A stretch of DNA of 64,000 nt from Macquaria australasica (lineage: Eukaryota > Chordata > Actinopteri > Centrarchiformes > Percichthyidae). The notes beneath the pieces were generated by a model that made no database searches, was not told where the DNA came from, and saw only the letters and a list, made by a program, of their open reading frames with translations. The DNA is taken from NCBI GenBank assembly GCA_005408345.1, contig SEMN01000170.1, positions 914,323 to 978,322 of the forward strand, in the 5' to 3' direction. Positions 60,801 through 64,000 of the stretch are shown here, one piece after another (position 1 is the first letter of the stretch; each line of letters begins with the position of its first letter). Made by a program: the position numbers and the translations under genes.

Positions 60801-63800
60801 ATCAAGATGCCAGTGAGATTTCTTCCAAGAGCAGTTGGGTATCAAATATTAGTGACAGCAAGTCTAACTCAGATAAAGCTAAATTTGTACTTCTAGATTC
60901 TTCATATCAGTACAAAGTAGGGGACATTACAAAATTCAACAAGATTCCTTCATCATCTCTCCCCGTGCAGTCTTTTGAATCTGCAAAAACATCCTCTAAA
61001 CTTGTTGATGGAAACCAAGGTTTCTTGACAAATAATTCAGTTGAGAAAGTTTGGCAAACAACTGAAGAGGGCATAGAGATGGATCAGAAAGACCGCTCAG
61101 ATGCATCAACATTAGTTGCGGATTACAAGGAAGATGGCATAATGGATGGCAGTCTGGGCCTGGGACCTCAAAGCTCACTTACATGTACAGTCTATAACAC
61201 CAGCCAGAAGAGATCTTATTCTTTTCTAGAGCAGCTTTCTCAGAGGTGCCTACAAGATGACGTCACTCAGGCGTCAATGGAACAGGAGTGCCTCATCTTC
61301 TCAGAACAAATGAAACAGCTTTTGAAAAGGAGTAAGGGGGGACCCATCCGCCAACCAGAAGCACATGACAAATTGAATTTGTCTTGCTCCAGTCCTGTGA
61401 CTTTGCACTTTTCCAGTTTAGAAGAGCAGGAGGATTCAGTGGATCACTTGGACGCACCGTCACTTGTTGGACAAAAGATCAAGGTAGACATGTCTGACAG
61501 GAAAGACCTGGCAGACACCACAGGGGAAGAAAGGACTTTGCATCCTCAAAAATTATCTCAAGGAACAGGCAACCCAATAGAACATGCTGGAGTTTCTGTT
61601 GTGACAGCAGAATGTGCAAGACTGTATGAAGCAATGATGAATGATGTTTGTGCTGTCAAAAAGGTCCCATCTAGACCTAAGTACTTCAAAATGGATAGAG
61701 GTTACCCAAAGACTGAAACAAGTAACCATTTTGACTTCTGTGATCAAATGAAGAGAGAGATGGATAAGAGTTTTCGCAGTAATCTGAATTCAGTTGTGAA
61801 GAAATCCTGTAAAACAAAGTACAGATTCTACATATTTATGACATCAGATGATGCCTTCTTTGAGGAAACCAAGGTAAGACAAGTTTTCAACAAGCTTCTA
61901 ATGCAGTATTTCTATTAACTATACTGTTTATAGCCTGAATTCTGAAGTGATATGCTACCCACATTTGTTTTGACAATATAACACTCATTTCCTGTACAAG
62001 AGGTGCCAGTTCAAATTTGTTTTTTGCTCCTTAATGGAGACCGTAGATTGTGGTCAGTTTGGATTCATGGCAAGTTTTCACAGTGAAAAAAATTAGCGAA
62101 ATACCCATGCAAACTTCTAAGTCTACTTCTTGCAGAATAAGCTATTTCTTTGCTGTTCATCTGTATGTTCCCACGGTAATATTTCTTCTAAATGGTTAAA
62201 TTTACTGCTTCTGTCCCAGTCATCGCACACTATCCCAGAACTATACCATGTTCTGTCCTTGCTTACTCAGTGGCATGCCCAGTGTTACACTCCCTTTTAA
62301 CAGGAAAGGAAAATAAGTTTGATACAAATTTACATTCACACATTTAGTGAAGATAAAGACAAATGAACAAACATTAAATAAGGTGGTAATTTGAGCTTGA
62401 GTGACTAGTCAGACCAGCCAGTCAACATTTGAGTGTATAAGGCACAATCTTCATCAGCAGATACCCAGTTGTCATGGAAATCTAGATGTACAAATTATCT
62501 ATTTTTTTCTGAGCAGTTGCTTAAAAATTGAGACTGAAAGTTCATGCTTGACCATGCAATCAGCAAATTTGAACATGTTTCGTAGGTCAAGAATAAATTG
62601 TTAAAAAGTCCAACTGAAATTAATTATTGCATTTTTTTCCTGCTACAGTATACATATCTGCTCTGTAAATCACGTCCTGCATTCACCTTTGAGAAACAAA
62701 TCAGAAACCAAAATAGAAAATGACATTTTTTGGCATCATGATGGCGCCACCTATCTTTGCATTAATTTGTTGGAATACCATTCATTCTGTGTCTACGTAG
62801 ACAGAGAGCTTGTGTCTATACAGCCAATCAAATAGCTTTGAACAACAATCCACGTTTCTGCTACAGTATCCTTCTCATCTAACTTACAATCATGAACGCA
62901 TGAGCCACCAAACAAACATTCCGTGGAGAAAAGTGCACTGCTTACTTCAGTTTTCAGGCTAGATTGCCAATTAGCTTCTCAGCTGCAGCACATTAAACAT
63001 CATGTAAATGTACCTGCTAATATCACTTCTGTCAGTTTAGATGCTGGTGTGGTCCTTACTCTTCAATACCACTACTTACAACACTGTCTACCAATGGCTT
63101 GTAAGCTTCAGCATAAGTTTGCTAACTTTGTCTCTCGTTCCCCTGCCGGGGCTCAGCCTGCCACCTGCTGTCAATCAAACACAGACACCAACATGCCCCG
63201 CTGAACCACTGAGATCAAAAGGAGCATTTCTGATATTTCCCAAAGAAACAAGTTTCTTCGTTTTAATACCACTGGAACACACACTGAGTATGTCTGAGCA
63301 GCATGAGAGGGTGGAGAAGTTTTTATGGTCATTGTGATCTTTTTTACACCTTGAAAAAATCTTCACTATTGAAATCGTCGTTATTTTTTTGAATCCAAAC
63401 TGATCACAGCCTCTGTCCTTCATTACAGAGCAAACTACAAACATTTTACTGCTCTTTTTCAGGACTACAGGGGTGAGTGTTTCAAGAGTGTTGTTGTTGT
63501 CGTTATGATCCAGACACTCACTGCATAAGCCAAGACTGAGGCATTTCCATACATCAGCTTACAACTTAATATCATTTGTCTTATTTAATGTCTCACTACA
63601 TTTATTGCACCAGTTATTGAGGTGTTTGTTGATTTTAAGAGGTAAGAGGCCATAGGGTAGATGTAAAGATCATATCAAAGGAAGGAATGCTGAATTCAAG
63701 GATTTCTCTTATAGCCCTTTAATAACCCTTGTACTGTATTTGCAGTCCCCAAAAATATTATAGCAAGTCAAGACAAGGAACTATTTTTTTAATGTGGAAG

Positions 63801-63990
63801 CAGTGTAAGACTTGTTAATGGAAATCAGCTTTTAAAGTTTCTTTCATTTCTCCTTGATTTTCAAAAGGCACAATTGGAGGCAGAGGGCCATACTATTGTA
63901 CAGCCATTTGAGTTCTTCGTTGGTGAGGATAGTTCTTCATCGCTGCTCATCATCCTCAGGAATGAAGACATTGCAGGGCACATTTGTGAG
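45809..63990 (+). CDS. tasor2: TASOR2 (FAM208B), 5' and central part, continues beyond the window
   Basis: Exons, in phase: 45809-45842, 46158-46306, 46661-46756, 46848-46920, 48971-49062, 49172-49309, 49452-49585, 49711-49727, 50038-50137, 50245-50339, 50487-50593, 50948-51020, 51140-51211, 51339-53525, 53923-54676, 54850-55321, 58001-61873, 63868-63990. This gives 2863 codons with no stop; a donor follows 63990. TASOR2 is the paralogue of TASOR, the HUSH silencing-complex subunit. Seen: N-terminal DUF3715/pseudo-PARP region, residues about 40-350 (YNAFRAKRIEEGYSEEDLKE; LNRWYHGKSGYIAIIRLTKG); long low-complexity acidic exons; conserved islands WWLHFQTPACFASEKLKYKE, SSTDALNLLADLAL and HGPWDFSIQDTSEEVQLIVH; and a C-terminal block FFEETKAQLEAEGHTIVQPF. 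The order after net1 and asb13 matches human 10p15. The first exon's ATG is the least certain boundary. Confidence 0.93.
46921..48970 (+). other. tasor2 intron 4
   Basis: About 2 kb; no exon, RNA gene or assigned repeat. The 47937-48287 open frame is chance. Confidence 0.45.
50790..50885. repeat. ATTAATCGAT-family fragment in tasor2 intron 11
   Basis: Short, diverged piece (AACAATTCATTGATTGTTAA, ATTACTTTTCTGTCGATTGT). Confidence 0.4.
51339..53525 (+). CDS. tasor2: tasor2 exon 14, long disordered exon
   Basis: 2187 nt. It begins DTKFGQRKPAISSEILRVLP and EELCEVLAQHMQSYAALINP, the end of the folded N-terminal part, then DVYICPSSPEEAP. After that it is Ser/Thr/Glu/Lys-rich with basic clusters (KPKRRKLCRGQSKGQKK; KVRRRKRKFGKL) that look like nuclear-localisation signals. 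The donor is T|gtaagt at 53526, and the split codon makes the first Trp of WWLHFQ. Confidence 0.88.
55322..58000 (+). other. tasor2 intron 16, repeat-bearing
   Basis: About 55660-56230 is a GC-richer, non-coding-looking block (CCAGTTTCCACCACCACCTG; GACCCCACAACAGAAGAGG) that seems to be an interspersed repeat of unknown type. A Harbinger-like element follows at about 56779-57731. A poly-G run lies near 56973-56982. No exon recognised. Confidence 0.5.
56779..57731. mobile_element. PIF/Harbinger-like non-autonomous element
   Basis: The left end GAGGCCTGTACTACGAAGCA and the reversed right end AGAGGCGTGTACTATGAAGC form terminal inverted repeats of about 25 bp. This GGCCTGTACTACGAAGC end is one I associate with fish Harbinger-type MITEs. 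The interior of about 0.9 kb has no transposase frame. Superfamily assignment is from end sequence only. Confidence 0.6.
58001..61873 (+). CDS. tasor2: tasor2 exon 17, 3.9-kb exon
   Basis: Acceptor TTTTTCCAG ending at 58000; 1291 codons in phase 0; donor AAG|gtaaga at 61874. Mostly acidic, low-complexity sequence. It includes an exact tandem repeat (58814-59164) and more ordered stretches near the end (SYSFLEQLSQRCLQDDVTQA; YFKMDRGYPKTETSNHFDFC; YRFYIFMTSDDAFFEETK). The next exon continues AQLEAEGH in phase 0. Confidence 0.9.
58814..59164 (+). repeat. in-frame tandem repeat, 3 x 117 bp
   Basis: Copies at 58814-58930, 58931-59047 and 59048-59164 read identically by eye. Each encodes 39 residues beginning NRQAPLEEQPPQADNEEDAC and ending ANGSALTDEH (protein residues about 1803-1919). 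The reading frame is kept. Confidence 0.97.
61874..63867 (+). other. tasor2 intron 17
   Basis: About 2 kb. An acceptor-like TTTTTCAG followed by GACTACAGGG|gtgagt at 63463-63473 could mimic a 10-nt exon, but it breaks the frame. Nothing else is recognised. Confidence 0.5.
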
Positions 63991-64000
63991 GTAATTGATC

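Noticed and set aside
63463..63473. Possible 10-nt tasor2 exon GACTACAGGG between acceptor and donor-like sites
   Set aside because: Including it shifts the next exon out of frame and gives an early stop. Direct joining of 61873 to 63868 reads TK|AQLEAEGH, as expected for the family.
1..64000. CRISPR arrays, operons, prophage or plasmid functions, tRNA or rRNA genes
   Set aside because: Spliced vertebrate genes throughout; no spacer-repeat array, and no tRNA box B or rRNA core sequence noticed on reading.

Overview
This window is vertebrate nuclear DNA and almost certainly from a teleost fish, probably a percomorph. The genes are split into many short exons with GT-AG introns. Their protein sequences are vertebrate orthologues. 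The spaces between are packed with AT-rich interspersed repeats: palindromic ATTAATCGAT-type elements, 'TGGTGGAAGAAGTA' elements, long foldback elements, an L2-like LINE end, and pogo and Harbinger relics. No bacterial, plasmid, phage or CRISPR features are present. All identifications come from reading translations and splice phases; no database search was run.

Layout. (1) 427-676 (+): last coding exon of slc35b4, a nucleotide-sugar transporter. (2) 2757-9017 (+): a complete chchd3-like gene (MICOS subunit MIC19/MIC25 family, nine coding exons). Its second exon carries a proline-rich insert of roughly 430 residues. (3) 9018-24930: about 16 kb of repeat-rich DNA. It holds an unrecognised possible two-exon gene on the minus strand (12432-13204), a perfect 28-bp hairpin (13814-13877) and several foldback elements. 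(4) 24931-31656 (+): complete net1, a RhoA guanine-nucleotide exchange factor (12 coding exons, 574 aa). (5) 31657-37718: intergenic, with a 5'-truncated LINE at about 33228-34536. (6) 37719-41436 (-): complete asb13, an ankyrin/SOCS-box protein (6 exons, 298 aa). (7) 41437-45808: intergenic, with a dead pogo/Tigger-like element at 43022-43724. (8) 45809 to beyond the right edge (+): tasor2 (FAM208B), 18 coding exons visible covering at least 2863 codons, including one exon of 3.9 kb that contains three apparently identical 117-bp tandem copies.

The order net1 - asb13 - tasor2 matches human 10p15.1, while slc35b4 and chchd3 match human 7q32-q33, so the gene-poor 9-25 kb stretch spans a junction between two ancestral synteny blocks. 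The genes are not a functional operon. They cover nucleotide-sugar transport, mitochondrial crista organisation, Rho signalling, ubiquitin-ligase substrate recognition and a chromatin-silencing-related factor. The most unusual items are the proline-rich MIC19-like protein and the coding tandem repeat in tasor2.
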